Source: Furcasterigmium furcatum (taxonomy: Eukaryota; Ascomycota; Sordariomycetes; Glomerellales; Plectosphaerellaceae). From it: DNA of 64,000 nt. The stretch lies in assembly GCA_001599815.1 (NCBI GenBank), contig BCIA01000006.1, positions 1,986,961-2,050,960 of the forward strand. The letters are read 5' to 3'. Each line of letters starts with the position of its first letter. Positions within the stretch are counted from its first letter, which is position 1. The notes under the pieces were generated by a model. It saw only the letters and a program-made list of their open reading frames with translations, searched no databases and was not told the DNA's origin. Shown piece after piece: positions 35,955 through 48,299 of the stretch. The position numbers were made by a program, and so were the translations under genes.

Positions 35955-36258
35955 GCGATCCGTGGATAGGTCCAGTTCTTGCCTGGTGGTCGAAGCCCAC
36001 TGGCAGCGGGTACCGACGTCCGTGCACGGCACGGGCCCCACCAAAGTACGAGCTCCTTCACTGCGCTGCCCCGCGGCGCGTCAGAAAATAATTGTTCATG
36101 ACGGGACCATTTGATGACTCTCTCTGCCACTGTACACCCGCGCACCTCTTGTCCACCCCAATCATTCCACGGAGCATCCTTCATTGTCACCAGGTCCAGA
36201 AACGTAGGCCTCATTGTGTAGCTCGTCAAATCTCGAAAACCCGCAAACCTCCGCGACA
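35955..36258. other. Intergenic, MFS to RPC53
   Basis: 304 bp holding the MFS 3' flank and the short promoter of the Pol III subunit gene. Nothing else is seen. Confidence 0.5.
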
Positions 36259-37983
36259 ATGCCTCCGGAAACCCGCGGTCGTGGTAGAGGTCGCGGCCGG
36301 GGAGCAGCCAGGGGCAGAGGTCGCGGCGCAAGCACAGCTACGCCCAGCTCGAGTACAGACGCTGTCTCTGCCTCGGCCGCAGACGCCGATTCTAAACTGC
36401 CAATCCTTCAGATCGCCTCCGACGTTGCCGCCGAATCCGAACAAAAGCCTGCCGCAAATTCCTCCACAAGTGGCGCCCTGGCCCCGAAACCATCCCGAGG
36501 TCCTAGTACCGGCGCCTCTCGCTTCCGACCGAAAAATGTCCGCAGGGACGAGGCTGCGAGAGACCAGCTGGCGCGACAAGAACAGGATAAGGACAATGCA
36601 AAAGCAAAGGAGGAGGCGCGCCGCCAGGCTAGGTCCCGAGGACGCAGTCGAAGGAGCCGAGGCGACGTGATGGGCAGAGGAGGCATGAACCGGCGATCTG
36701 TGGCCAGCGGTCCGTTTTCACAATTCCTCGAAGGTAAGCTATCGTTGTCTGTATAATTGCTAGCTGCCCAAGCTAACATTCTCACAGGCGCTTCCGGCCG
36801 TGGCGGCTGGGGAGGCGGTGGTGGAGGCGGCGGCGGCGGAGGGGGAGCAGGAGGTGGCGGTAGCTCCAGCTTCTTCGGCGGAGCAAGAGGTCAGAAGGGC
36901 GAGGGATCGGGCGGGTTTGGATCTGCTGGTGGTCACCGCGAAGCTCGCATCAATGCAGACCGATTCGCCGGCCTCCCTCCCGGCCAAGAGCCCGATTCCG
37001 ACGATGAGGCGACAGCCGCCCTCATCAATGCCAACCCTAGCGCTGTCTGGCCCATGGGCATCATGAGGATCGACCGGAAAGAGGAGAAGAAGGCGCTGGC
37101 AACGTCTGCGGAACTGCAGGCACAGGAACAAGCTCAGGGCGAAGAAGAGATCTTCGTGGATGGGGAGGTCTTCTCCGTGACCAGGCCGACAGAGGGAGAC
37201 AATGGGGTCGTATGGCACGCCGCACCAGATGTTCCCGTCAAGGCAGAACCAACCGACGATTCCATCCCCAACATGCAGCCCATCGATTTCGATGCTCACG
37301 GCAAACATCCTGCCCCCGACGCCATGGAGATCGACTCGAAAACGCAGTCACCAGCCACCGAAGCACCGCCCGAGCCCAAACTCAAGAAGAAGTCTGGCCT
37401 CGATCCCGAAGTCGAGATGATCGCCCGCGACATGAAGACCCTCCTCAGCGAACTCGGCCCCTCCGAGGAAGGCGGCCAGCAGCGCGACGGCCGTCTCTAC
37501 CTCTTCCAGTTCCCGCCGGTGCTTCCGCCCCTGAAACCCATCGATCCGGTCGTTAAGCCCGAGCCTGTTGATGACGACGATGTCGTCGGCGTAGACGACC
37601 CGGCCAACGGGCCTGTGGACCTCACAACGGTCGACGCGGACGCAGGCGGCGGGACCAAGAAGAAATCCAAGGACGAGAAGCTCACAATCTCCGATATGGC
37701 GCAGCAGCTCACGGAAGGTGGACTCATGGGTAAGCTCAACGTGCGGCGGTCAGGCAAGGTCGAGCTCGACTGGGGCGGTCGCGTCCTGGAGCTCGCGCCA
37801 GCGACGGACCTGAACTTCCTCACCAAGGCCGTCGTGGTGGAGCAGACGGACGAGAAGCCCAAGGCGGCCGAGCACGGCGGAGAGGCATTTGACATGGGCA
37901 AGGTCATGGGTAGATTCGTCCTGGCCCCTGTCTGGGCCGACGAGGAAGACTGGGTCGTCGATCCGGAAGACTTGGAGTACTAG
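36259..37983 (+). CDS. RPC53: RNA polymerase III subunit Rpc53/RPC4
   Basis: Exons 36259-36733 and 36788-37983 (54-bp intron) give 556 residues. The N-terminus is an RGG-like run (RGRGRGRGAARGRGRG), followed by a basic helix (RPKNVRRDEAARDQLARQEQ). A poly-Gly stretch of about 20 residues follows the splice junction. The conserved RNA_pol_Rpc4 domain is at the C-terminus: LTISDMAQQLTEGGLMGKL, VRRSGKVELDWGG and VMGRFVLAPVWAD. Rpc53 with Rpc37 forms a TFIIF-like subcomplex of nuclear Pol III acting in initiation, termination and reinitiation. The central part is acidic and Pro-rich. The gene is convergent with the Pth11-like gene. Confidence 0.95.
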
Positions 37984-38509
37984 GGCAAGCTTGTATTGAC
38001 GTTTGGAGACGAATGCATTGACACCCTGTACAACTCCAAAGAGGCCGTGGTCGAACAAGCGGCGGCCGTGGGAAGAAGCCACAGGTGGCAGTAGCCGCTT
38101 ATCAGCTTGATTGGGGCTTTAAATGAAGCAGATGATACCCAAGAGGTCGAGACCTACACTATTGAAATTCTAGCGAGCTGACGTGCAGGCATGCTCTCGT
38201 CAGCCTGCAGACCTTCTGGCCACCGTCACCGGATATGTCACATTTTCAGTGCTGCCAACACCATCAGTTCATGTCAGATCCGTCTATTGCCCAAAACCTC
38301 TTCTATACAGCCATCAGGATGCCCTCTATCTCAGGGGCATTTCATAGCCCAGCGCTGAGTCCTGTTACACAAACCCAGTTCCCGTTTTCAGTTCCCAAAT
38401 GTAATACCAAACCCCAAAGCCGTAGAGAAGAAGACAGACACACTACTCTGAACAATCCGGCGCACCGAGGCATGCGCATGCCGGGTTAAACCTCTCCCAG
38501 TCATAAATT
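37984..38509. other. Intergenic, convergent RPC53 / Pth11-like 3' ends
   Basis: 526 bp of 3' flanks. No repeat, RNA gene or coding region is recognised. Confidence 0.5.
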
Positions 38510-40142
38510 TCATATCATGTTCCCCCTCCCGCCGTGGTGATGGCCGATGTGCTGGCTATGCGCCTCCATTCCTATCATATCGATACTCGAAAGACTTGGC
38601 GACCGCGACCTGCCTGGTGTTCTCGGTCCGTTGTCCGTTGCTCCCTCGATAACATACATCTCGCTGTGGACGTCCTGTCGCCAGCGCGATGTCGGCGGTG
38701 GGAGGAATCCGTTCTCGTTCAACTCCGGCTCTATTCGTCTTCTCGTTCCGTCATCGAACGTCGGTGGCAGTCCCGGTGCTGACGGGTTGAAAGGCGACAT
38801 GGCCAGGGGTGACATGAAAGGTGGCGATATGATCTTCCCTGATGCCGAGGGCTCCCGAGATTCAGGTACTGACGGGAGTGGCTTCTGACTGCCGGTCTCA
38901 ATGTCGTTCATCTTGATATCGCCAGGTCCGCCCGCGGGCATGAGACCCCGGGAGTTATGCGTCCCTGAGCGCGCGGTGCCGCTTTTGTATCCAAAGGTGC
39001 CGCCTGTTGAGCCGAATCCACGCAGCTTGAGGAGACGAAGAAGCGGGCGGATGGTGACGAGACTCGCAGCTACGATTGCGATGCCTGGCTCGACGAGCGT
39101 CCATACCATGGCATCAGTGCCATCGACTGGCAGAATGTTAAACCATATCTGGTACGACCGGGCGCGCAGAAGGGGGGGGGGAATCCGGCACATACAGAGA
39201 ATGTCATCCAACTCCCCGAGGTCTGCAAGAAACTTGACGCGGATCAGGGTCGCAATGCTGGCACTGGCACAAATGCATGAGCTTTGGTGAAACTGGCCAC
39301 CTCTCTTGTCGGCCACTTACAAGATACCCAGACCCAGCAGCATCACAACGGAGATCTTGGCCGGCGTCGTCATCTTCACCTTCCATACCATCGGGATCGG
39401 CATCAGAGCACTGAGAGGGACTGTAAGCAGACATGCCCGACCACTGAAGTCAGGGACCACCTACTAGAGCCAGTCACTCAAGACGATCATGACTGAGAGA
39501 GCGTAGGCAGCTTCGACCACCTGGGTTGGTTGGACACACGTGTGTCCCGGGATGGTGTAGTCCCATTGAGCCTCCACGGGGCTGCATTGGAAGATGTTCC
39601 AGAACGACAGGGCGATAGTCCAGATGACAACGATGGCCAGACTGATGTAGATGGTCCATTGGTATGCCTTGGATGTGGTGAGTCGCAATAGGAAGATGCC
39701 GACGCTCAGCTTGATGAACATCATATCAAGAACATACGTGGCCGTAGCCAGGGCTTGATACTGTCGAGCGAGTAAGCGATGCTCCGGGTCGTGCAGGTGC
39801 CGATCCTTGTTCGCCTTACCTTCAGAGCTTCGATCTCGCGATCCTGCGGGAGCGCCTTGTTGTGCATGCCAAGACCAAAGTGAACGCCAGCGAGAATAAA
39901 AGCACAAGAGAGAGTGAAGACGGCCTGTCCTTGAGGTCAGAGGGTTTGATGGAGTCCGTCAAGACGATGGCGACGCTTACCTGGGCGACGAGCATCAGCC
40001 AGTCGTCGGCCTGGAAGGACTTGGTAAGGATAGCGCGCACATAGGCGCGCAGGATGACGGACAGCCAGCTGAGGACGAGAAAGGTGATGGCGGTCACCAC
40101 CAGCGCACCGCCGTTGCTCTCCGTCAAGTCCACCTCAGCCAT
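38510..40142 (-). CDS. Pth11/SAT4-type rhodopsin-domain integral membrane protein
   Basis: Exons 39981-40142, 39820-39924, 39465-39760, 39321-39410, 39196-39263 and 38510-39126 encode 445 residues. The family motifs follow in order: a first helix with FLVLSWLSVILRAYVRA, ADDWLML, FGLGMHN, YVLDMMFIKLSVGIFLLRL, FQCSPVEAQWD, DWLYALMPIPMVW, and GTDAMVWTLVEPGIAIVAAS. Seven membrane helices are expected. Proteins of this class (fungal DUF/rhodopsin domain, Pth11-related) are putative GPCRs or surface sensors; no CFEM domain is present. The soluble C-terminus is Pro/Ser-rich and ends with His/Gly residues. The 69-bp last intron (39127-39195) is stop-free and of 3n length, so it is easily mistaken for exon. 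Removing it restores the family segment DDILFDGTDAMVW. Confidence 0.85.
39172..39181. repeat. G10 homopolymer inside an intron
   Basis: Ten consecutive G (plus strand) lie inside the last intron of the Pth11-like gene; length variation here would not alter the spliced protein. Confidence 0.8.
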
Positions 40143-40787
40143 AGGGCTGGATCGCGTGAGAGATATCTGGGCGAAGTGGATGGCGGCACAGCAGCATCGC
40201 CAAAACCCCAGCAAAAGGAAGGTCGGGAGAAGCAGAAGGAATTCAAGGGCCAGCGAGACTGGCATCGTACGGAGGGTGACAAGAATATATTAAAACCCTT
40301 TACCTGCTGGGTGCCCCAGAGCACATCGGCCAGGGTATACGGATAGCCCAGACGAGCTGCATGAGACCTAGGTCCCCCGGCCCTGGAGGCAGAACCCACA
40401 GGGGAGGTGATGATGCACGACCAGATTGGGCAATCAAGCTGACAGGGCCAACATTGACCACTGTCATCCATGTGGCGGACAGGGAAGGCCTTTGACGGAA
40501 GTGTCTCGCGACCCTCCAGGATGCGGAGGTGGAAGGATAAGGGGCTACCGTTCTCTTGGATGGCCCATTCTGGACAAACGTGTGAGATGGACGAGGGTGT
40601 TGAGGACCAGGACAAGGATTCGCTTGCTCGGGCAGAAGAGGGAGGCACCTGTCTGTACAGCGTATGTACGAGTACATAATTATTTTCTCACGCGTCAGCT
40701 TCTCATGGCGTGAGATGGGCAGGGGGGTTTGGCGAGACCCAACCACCACCGCCCGCCGACCTGCTGGCCATGTCTGTACAAGCAGTA

Positions 40788-40803
40788 CACACACATGTGT
40801 GTG
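40788..40803. repeat. 16-bp perfect palindrome CACACACATGTGTGTG
   Basis: A self-complementary CA/TG dinucleotide run centred on CATG, with a (CTTA)3 run shortly downstream. It is probably simple-sequence DNA. Confidence 0.8.
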
Positions 40804-42276
40804 CATACAGCGCGCATACTTACTTACTTATACGGATGAGCAGGGGCCGTGCAGTTCGGGGGACCACCGGCGCAGGGGCCTGGACAGATCGCATCGAACC
40901 AGGAACGCGCGATATTGTGTCTGCAAGGGGCGCATTCAGGCACAGTTCGTGGGATGCAAGGTCCAGAGGGCCGGGATACCGAGAGGCCGTGATGGATGTC
41001 CCAGGTAAGATTGGGCCATAAGTACACATACTGGTGAGAGTAAGGAGGGTCACGATTGATGCGCTTCTCGCCCCCTTTCCGTCGTCTTTGGTCCACCTAC
41101 GGAGGAATACGTATGATCACCTTGCCGAGCGGGGAATAACGCGCTGAGCTGGTTTCACAGACCCATGGTGCCACGGTGGAATCCTCGCTAGTCAGGATGT
41201 TTGTTGTTGTTGCGGCAGGGAATTCCCTACCATTGTATCTATGTACAGCTGTGTGTACTTACAAGAACAAGTGCACGCAGGGCTGACGCCTGCCTGCGGG
41301 GCCGTGGACGCGAGGAGGCATCGACTCGGCTATTCTGCGAAGCGAGGCGTTCGAAGGTGTTGGCGTTGCGGAGAGGACTGGACTGGACGGTCAAGATGAC
41401 CCTCGCAAGAAGCAACGCCACAGCGCTACTATTGAACCGTAATTGATGAGAAGAACGGATCTTACTTGTACCAGTCGGCCCAAGTGCACTTGTGCGTAGA
41501 GCAGCCGAGGCCTGGATGTCGAGACCATGTGATGTGATTTCTCGGGTAGCTAGAGAGAGAGATGATTCTAGCAACCAACTCGTCAAAAGCGCCACAGCGG
41601 GAGGCTTCCGAGGAATCGAGCGGTTCGGCAGAGTAGCCGATTGAGTCCGCAAGATCAGGGAGCAGATCTTCTTGGAGACTTGGGTATTCGCTTGGTGAGT
41701 ATACTACATACCTAGCCGAACGTCGCAACCGAAGAGAAGGAGTGGAAACTTGGCTCGAGACCGACCACGAGGACAATGGATGCGACAGGGACGTGAAGCG
41801 ATCGCGCGACATGACCGGAGTCCAGATTGGGGGATGTTCCGAAGCTTCCTGGCATCAAGGCTGAAGAAGGAAAGGTCGTGGCGTCCTGTCATGGTCAGGG
41901 GTTCGCCCGGCCTAGTGGAGCCGTCGCTTGCAGGGGCCCACATTCTTCCCCTTGCCGCTAACCGCTTTCAACGGCCTTCACGTTGTGTGCTGCGCCGCGG
42001 TCACGATGGATCCACTCGGTCGCGTCCAGGCTTGGCGCCGACAGTCGGAGGTCCCCCTCAACAAGCAGTTCTTCCTATTCGATATATCATCCCATCGGGT
42101 CTACTGGTAAGAGTATCAAGTAGCTGTAGATTCTCTCCAGGTCTCAATATCTGAGTGGACTTGAGAATATTTAACATTTATGCATTGATTCCCAACCCTT
42201 GCTCTGGACCCTGGACGGACCTCTTCGGTCGCTCGGGGCGTCCATACCCCGGACTCCAGGAGTCTCGGCCTGCGCC

Positions 42277-42525
42277 TCAGAGGGACCACCAAGTTGCAGA
42301 CGCGCCAGTTGGTGGCCCAACCAAGGCTGGACCTGAAGTCGTGATCCTGGCAGGATACCCAGCATCGGGGTTTCCCTCGCGAGGCTCCGAGGACGGGTTG
42401 TTGCTGAATGCGCCCCCTTCCATGTCGGTTTCGGTGAAGGCCACGACCACGACGTACACCCCATGGGCACCAACCCTCTGGCAGTGTCTGTCATAGATCC
42501 AGAAGTACCAGGGTCGACGGTCCAT
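42277..42525 (-). other. Possible small open frame, unsupported gene
   Basis: From the ATG at 42525, 82 codons. The composition looks protein-like (aromatic DRRPWYFWIYD, hydrophobic YVVVVAF, then EGGAFSNNP). No domain is recognised, and no upstream exon or promoter can be fixed; the frame stays open upstream without an ATG. It may be a gene fragment. Confidence 0.2.
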
Positions 42526-43343
42526 AGGAGGATGGTGGCAGCAGCCACGGAGGTGGTCACCAGCCACCCAGGCATAGTCGAAAAGCGCATTGTTCGAGTT
42601 TAAACAAATAGGGGAGTAGGGGGTGTGACCGCACCCTGGATGTTCGGCTGTCTTGAGTGCTGCAATGGGGATCTCAGAAACCTCTTGACCCGACCGGCAA
42701 ATTGCAATTGTATAACAATGCTCTCCTCACTCGCTCGTCGCTATTCGGAGAACGGCACGAGTCCGGACCATCGACAATCTTTGTCCATAATCGTGATATA
42801 AACATAGCTGTCGAGGACTAAAGCCCCAGGCATATCATATCATGGCACCAGTCCAAGGCCAGCACTCAGCTGTGAGGATCACAGGGCCAAACTATAGGTT
42901 ACAGGACTTCGAGGAAGCATACGCTTACGCTTGGCGGCAAGTCTCTGTTGCCCCCTTGCATGTCTGAATAGCTGAGGATGATCTCATAGTTTTTGCAGAC
43001 ACCCCCCGTCATTGGAGTCGGGAACAATGCGAGCTTCAGTCAATAGCAAGCAGCAAGAGCGAGATCCGGTTTCCGGTGTTCCGTGTACATTTGACAATGA
43101 CGGGTTGGGAGTTGGTGAACATTTGCTTGCGTGGATAACCTCGGACTCCAAGCCAAGGGTGAGGGATTGACCAATCAGAACGCTCAACGCTCCCTCCCCT
43201 CTGTGACCTCACCAAGCTGTTGGTCTCGCCTCGAATCCCCCCGCAGACACAACCATCCATCTCTCCGCTGGCAGTCGTGGGCTTGCATGCGACGCATAAG
43301 TACCTGCACACCACTTCAGCTTCGTCTCAGCAAATCAAGAACC

Positions 43344-44268
43344 ATGGATGAGTCCTTGCTCAAGTTCTCCCAGTCTCAGTACGGAGACCACGATCTCCAG
43401 AAAGTCGGCGTCTGGGCGCTTCCGGATTCGACGCCCGAGAAGAACGGGTACTGGGTTGTGTGAGTTAACCGCCGTCCAGACATTCGGCATCCGGCTCATC
43501 TGGTTCCTCGCCTCCAGGTTCATTCACGGCGGTGCCTGGCGTGATCCCACCAAACTCCTGCAAGGGTTCACTCCTTCAATCCGTGCCCTCCTGCGATCCG
43601 GTCCAGGGTCGACCCTCAATCCCCTGATAAACGGCTTCGCCAGCATTGATTACCGCCTCTCCCCCCATCCTGAATTTCCCCAGGATCCCTCCTCCACCCC
43701 GACATCCTCCTTTCGCGATGCCCGACATCCAGACCACATCCTTGACGTCCGATCTGCCCTCGCCTCCCTTCAGCGGCAACACGGCTTTGGAGAGCGATAC
43801 ATCCTCGTTGGACACTCGGCCGGCGCCACCCTGGCATATCAGCTCCTGATGGGCAGCGCAGCCCTTGGAGGTCAGGCTTCACAAGAAATTGCTCTGCCGC
43901 TTGCCTTTGTCGGCGTCTCTGGTATCTACGAGCTCGTTGGCTTGGACGAGCGCCATGATGGTGGTTATGCTGGCTTCATCTCTGGTGCTTTCGGCGAGGA
44001 CAGTGCAAACTGGAACGACTCGATGCCCGCCCGCTTCCAGGGCAGCTTCAAGGAGGCACTGGGATCAAGCAAGGCTTTACTCGCCTGGTCGCCCGAGGAT
44101 TCGTTGGTCGACGCACCCGAGATTGACAGCATGTCAGAGAAGCTCCGGCGTGACGGAGTCGAAGTCCAAGTGATCAAGACCCTGAAGGGCGAACATGACT
44201 TTGTTTGGGAAGATGGTCTCCAGATTGCCCAGCTGGTCGAGCAAGCCCTCCAGGCCCTGAGTCCCTAG
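43344..44268 (+). CDS. BNA7: Kynurenine formamidase (alpha/beta hydrolase)
   Basis: Exons 43344-43459 and 43518-44268 encode 288 residues. The BNA7-type motif HGGAW is created across the splice junction (VFIHGGAWRDP). The nucleophile elbow is GHSAG, and the acid and base are plausibly in SPEDSLVD and EHDFVWE near the C-terminus. The ASIDYRLSPHPEF segment is typical of this hydrolase family. The enzyme hydrolyses N-formyl-L-kynurenine to kynurenine and formate, step 2 of the tryptophan-to-NAD (kynurenine) pathway, in the cytosol. The length is slightly above yeast Bna7. The neighbouring carriers are not known to be linked to this pathway. Confidence 0.9.
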
Positions 44269-44450
44269 CCTACATCACGGGACCATGGGTTGGAATGGTT
44301 CAAGAACGGTCGCTTCAAATGCAAAAACTGGCCGGCTGTAGAAACACCAGCATTCTGTGAGTCGTGTCTGACGTGTTACGGACCTCCACTCGTTGACGCA
44401 CATAGTATTCAGTGTACACTCTAGTAGGTCTCTCTTCCCCAACGAGCTGC

Positions 44451-45985
44451 TCAGAGCTTGGCCCGCCAGACCGTGCCCGTCGCCATGATCCTTGCGCCCA
44501 TGAGAGCTATCCACCCGCCGAGTCAGTAATTGCCTTGTGTGGACGTGTTGGGAGTTACTCTTCGTGTCTTAGGAGCAACAACGTGTTGCAGGACTCCTAA
44601 GACAGCCAGAATAAGGGAAAATGGACTCCAGGATAACGTACTGACGAACCCAACAGCCACAACGACACCTCCCCAAATCTGCGCCCAGAGAAAACTCCCA
44701 CCAGACTGGTCAATGATGGCTCCGGCCGTTGGCGGGCCCGCGAGCGTAGCAAATCCCACTACCGTGGCTACCATGCCGAACCGTGTCCCCATCTTCTGAG
44801 GGTCCTCTGTCAAACTCGCCAGCGCCCCGACGAATACACCTTGCACCATACCATTCGCCCAGCCAATAATGGTGGTCCATACATACATGCCTGTTCTATC
44901 ATGAACACCAATCCATCCAAACACCATAATGCTGGCGAAAATCGCGGTAGCGATCAGCGTATTGATGGGCCCAAGCCATCTGTCGGCAATGACGCCGGAG
45001 ACGAGGCGGGAGGGAATCCCCATGCTGTTCAGGATGAGCAACAGTGATACGGAATCTGTTGAAGAGAAACCGGCAACGTTGCGAGCGAAGACGTTGATCT
45101 GGAGAGAGTCGCGTCAGTCAAGGATGCCAACGTCCCTGGAGACGCTGAACTCACATAAAATATGCTGAAGTACAGCGCCCAGAAGACGAAAAAGGAGCCT
45201 GCGGCGAAGAGGACGTATGGCGGCTCTCGCAGCGCCTCCCACTCTATCAGGGGACCCTTCTTTCTCGGCGCCAGGCGCGGCTTCAGGATGACATTGGCAA
45301 CAATCGCAATAACCAGCACCAGGAAGCCCTGGCACCGCACTGCCCAGGGAAACCCGATCTGTGGAATCAGATAGTTCACCGTCGCTGGGAAGATACATGA
45401 TCCAATTCCCGTGCCGGTAGCAGCGATACTCAATGCCAAAGCCCGGCGCTCCTTGAAGTATGACCCAACGATGGCAATGCCGGGCATGAACATGATACCC
45501 AGACCCAGCCCCGTGCAGAAGCCTTGTGCCAGCAGAATCTGCCAGTACTCCGAGCAGAGGCTTGTCATGAATGTGCCTACAAGCGTCAGGATCGAGCCGA
45601 CGGCGACAGCGTGCCGCGAGTACCCCGCATCCGCCAGGCGGCCCGAGATAATGCAGATGCTGAAGGCCAGGAAGACCTGGATGGAACCGATCCAGGAAAT
45701 CTGCGCCGAGGGCAAGCCCATCGTCTCGGTGTAGTAGAGCTGGTAGACGCCGTAGGTCGCTGGGTAGCCCCATGCCAGCTGGTTAAGGAGGTTGCTGGCG
45801 AGGACCTGGGTCCAGGCGCGGACGCCACCTTCCGGGTAGAAGAAGTTCTCATCATATTCGAGGCCGCTTTCCGCGTCGGTGTCTCGAGCCCCTTGGGAAG
45901 CTACTGAAGGCGCCGTTGCCGTGTTCTTTTCCTCGTCTCGACCTCTGGGCAATCCATGAGGATCTATCACGTCAGGGGCAGACAT
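44451..45985 (-). CDS. MCT-like MFS transporter (monocarboxylate/riboflavin carrier type)
   Basis: Exons 45155-45985, 44642-45098 and 44451-44506 encode 447 residues. The last exon is short; it is reached through a 135-bp intron with donor GTACGT, branch CTGAC and acceptor GATAG. It replaces a non-conserved read-through tail with the family-like ending LMGARIMATGTVWRAKL. The N-terminus of about 50 residues is hydrophilic. After YPEGGVRAW come about 12 helices with the MCT/MCH motifs GYPATYGVYQLYY, SWIGSIQ, FSICIISGRLADAGY, FCTGLGLGIMFMP and YFKERRALAL. Fungal relatives (Mch-type) carry monocarboxylates, riboflavin or amino-acid-like compounds; the substrate here is unknown. It is convergent with the formamidase gene. 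Confidence 0.87.
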
Positions 45986-48299
45986 GTTCTGCCTTCCCAC
46001 GATACACTGTCCGGGTAGGAGGGAAGTCGTCGGGGGGCTTTTTGTTCCGTAATGGTCTTGTCGCTGCCAGACTGCTGACGTGTTGAGCTTTCTGTTATGT
46101 TATAGGGTAAAGAGAAGCCTCGTGTCCGCCACAAAAAGGGGACTCGTCAACGGAAGTAATAGATCCCCAAGACCTCGGACAAATATGCAGAAGAAGAAAT
46201 GACTCCTGTTTTCTTATCTTTTCTTCCCCATAACTTCATCCCGTCGCCCTTGCGCTTGCAATTCCGATCGGGGATTCAGTCTCCGACCCGCCAGGCCCAT
46301 AAGGGCGGAAGCTGGAGGATCCCCCCGGGATCGATGACCTACCCCGCGATTCAAGACGTTGACTGGCCCGAAGTGCATCAGAAGCCCACATGAGCGTGCA
46401 TCCAAAGGCGCAGTCTACAAGAGGGAGAAGATGAGCTTTGCAAATTGTTATATCCGATAATTTCCGTCGCTCCTACGATCACACAACCAGGCACCGGAGT
46501 CTAGCAGAACGGAGGAGATGGGGCGAAATAGGCCTCAACGTGAGAGCGGGCGATGAACCCAAAGCCGAAGGCCCAACAAGGCAATGCCCTTGTTGCTGCT
46601 AAAGCAAAGGCATCTTTGCTTGGAATTGGTAGCATACACCCGCGAGCTTCGGCAGCTTGACAACGTGCCGACGGAGCAGAATCCCTCTTCCGGGATTAGG
46701 TTCCAGTTCCACGGCCACATAGTGGCCGTATTACCAAGCTTCCCAAATATAATACATTGCTATACTCATTGCTTCTCATCATATTTCACTAGGCACCGTC
46801 CAATCACCTACTTATTCACAACAATCCCAATACCGCAACAGCCTGCCAGCTGCCAGCCTTGACTGTCCGTCCCTACCCCTCACCGGTCCCCACATCTTCC
46901 TCCAAGGACCGGCAAAAGCGGGCCCGAAACCCTCGGCTCTCGGGTCCGCCGCGCCCCTCTTATCGGGTCCTTATCGGCCGTCGGACCCTCCGGATAAGGC
47001 AGGAGGCCGTTCCGCTTCACACCGCTCCCCCAAGCCCACTTTACGCGCCCCCTCCTTCCCCGGCGATAACTCGAAAATCCAAAACAGCGGTCGGGCCGCC
47101 CACGCAAACGGCCCAGACCGCGCCGTCCACAACACCAGACGTCGCCCAGATGGCTCGCGAAAGAGGCCCCAACTGCGCATATGCCACCAGAGCGCTGCGC
47201 TCTTAATCCCGAACGCCGCCGCGCGCCACGGAGCGTTCGCGACCGCGATGTCGTCGCGATCCGCGATTGACTCTGTCGCGGGGTTCAGCAATGACGTAAC
47301 AAATCCCTGGTATTCGCTCGCACGGTTTCGCACTGTGGGGCCAGCCCACGATAGCACGGCGAGAGCCGCGCGCTAGAGTCCGAAACGGTTAGCCCAGCCC
47401 CACCTTCGGAGCCAGGACAGGGGAAAGCAGCGCGCTGAGATGCGCTGGCAGTGAGAGAGTTCATGAGAGTGACTCGAAACAGCCCGAGTCGTTGAAACTC
47501 TCGAGGCGCATCCGAGCAAGGTCGTCGCAAAGACTTAATGACAATCGACATTGTATTTTCTGCGTGAAGCGCGCGCGTGTACCTGAATACTCGACCTATA
47601 ACCGTCCAATATAAGGCCGTCGTCGAGGCTCCCCTCCAATACAGACCCAGGAGCGCATGAACCCAACGCTTCGAGAAGCACGAAAAAGCACGCCGAGCAT
47701 AGTAACCGTGGAGTCCCAAGACATGTAGGAAATGCAGCCGACAACCGAAAATCAGACGCGACCTCGATATCGTAGACAATTTTGCTCCCCTGCCGACCGG
47801 CCAGTACGGCTGATCCATCCTGTCGCGTCCCCCTCTTCGCCCCTGGCACCCCCCGCCGGGGCATCTCAGAAGCCAGAAGATGCTGCTTTTTGCTCCCCGT
47901 TTGTGGGAGCAGATATCCCGTATCGCCTTTTCGCCTAACCCGCCCCAATTCCTCTGTCGCAAGTCGGGAGCTTGTCCAGCGACAGTCATAACCGACAAGG
48001 GGTCGCCCCTCCAGATGCGCGATCAAACAAACGCAGATAAAATAGTTGGACAAGGAAATACCGTAATGACATGACGCGACAATACCACCTGAACGCCGCT
48101 GAAAGGAGTGTAAGTGGCCCGGCGAGGCACACTCTCCATTATGCCCGGGCTCTTCCGAGCCCGTTGGTAGAACAGCCAGATAGGAAAATTCGAATAAAAT
48201 GCGCCGAGCTGTTTTCGCATCTTACATCGAATTGTACGAGCGGGAGTGCGCAAAGGCCGTGGCAGTGGGCCTGCGCATGCGTGCAGAACGAATACGTCT
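45986..48299. other. Intergenic, 2.3 kb
   Basis: Between the start of the MCT-like gene and the stop of the zinc-cluster protein gene. The frame at 47285-47998 (minus, 237 codons) has Arg/Cys/Ser-rich random-looking composition. No gene is supported. Confidence 0.45.

Larger units (their letters stand above)
40143..43343. other. Long intergenic between divergent genes
   Basis: 3.2 kb upstream of both the Pth11-like gene and the kynurenine formamidase gene. Open frames are short and overlapping. Two look more protein-like than their surroundings (42277-42525 minus and 42006-42113 plus; see findings) but lack recognisable domains or a firm structure. A 16-bp palindrome at 40788-40803 is followed by CTTA repeats. 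Confidence 0.45.

Noticed and set aside
32275..46000. Secondary-metabolite gene cluster around the two MFS genes, kinase and formamidase
   Set aside because: No backbone synthase (PKS, NRPS, terpene cyclase) or tailoring set is present; Pol III subunit RPC53 sits in the middle.
47285..47998. 237-codon minus-strand frame
   Set aside because: Random-looking composition, no family resemblance.
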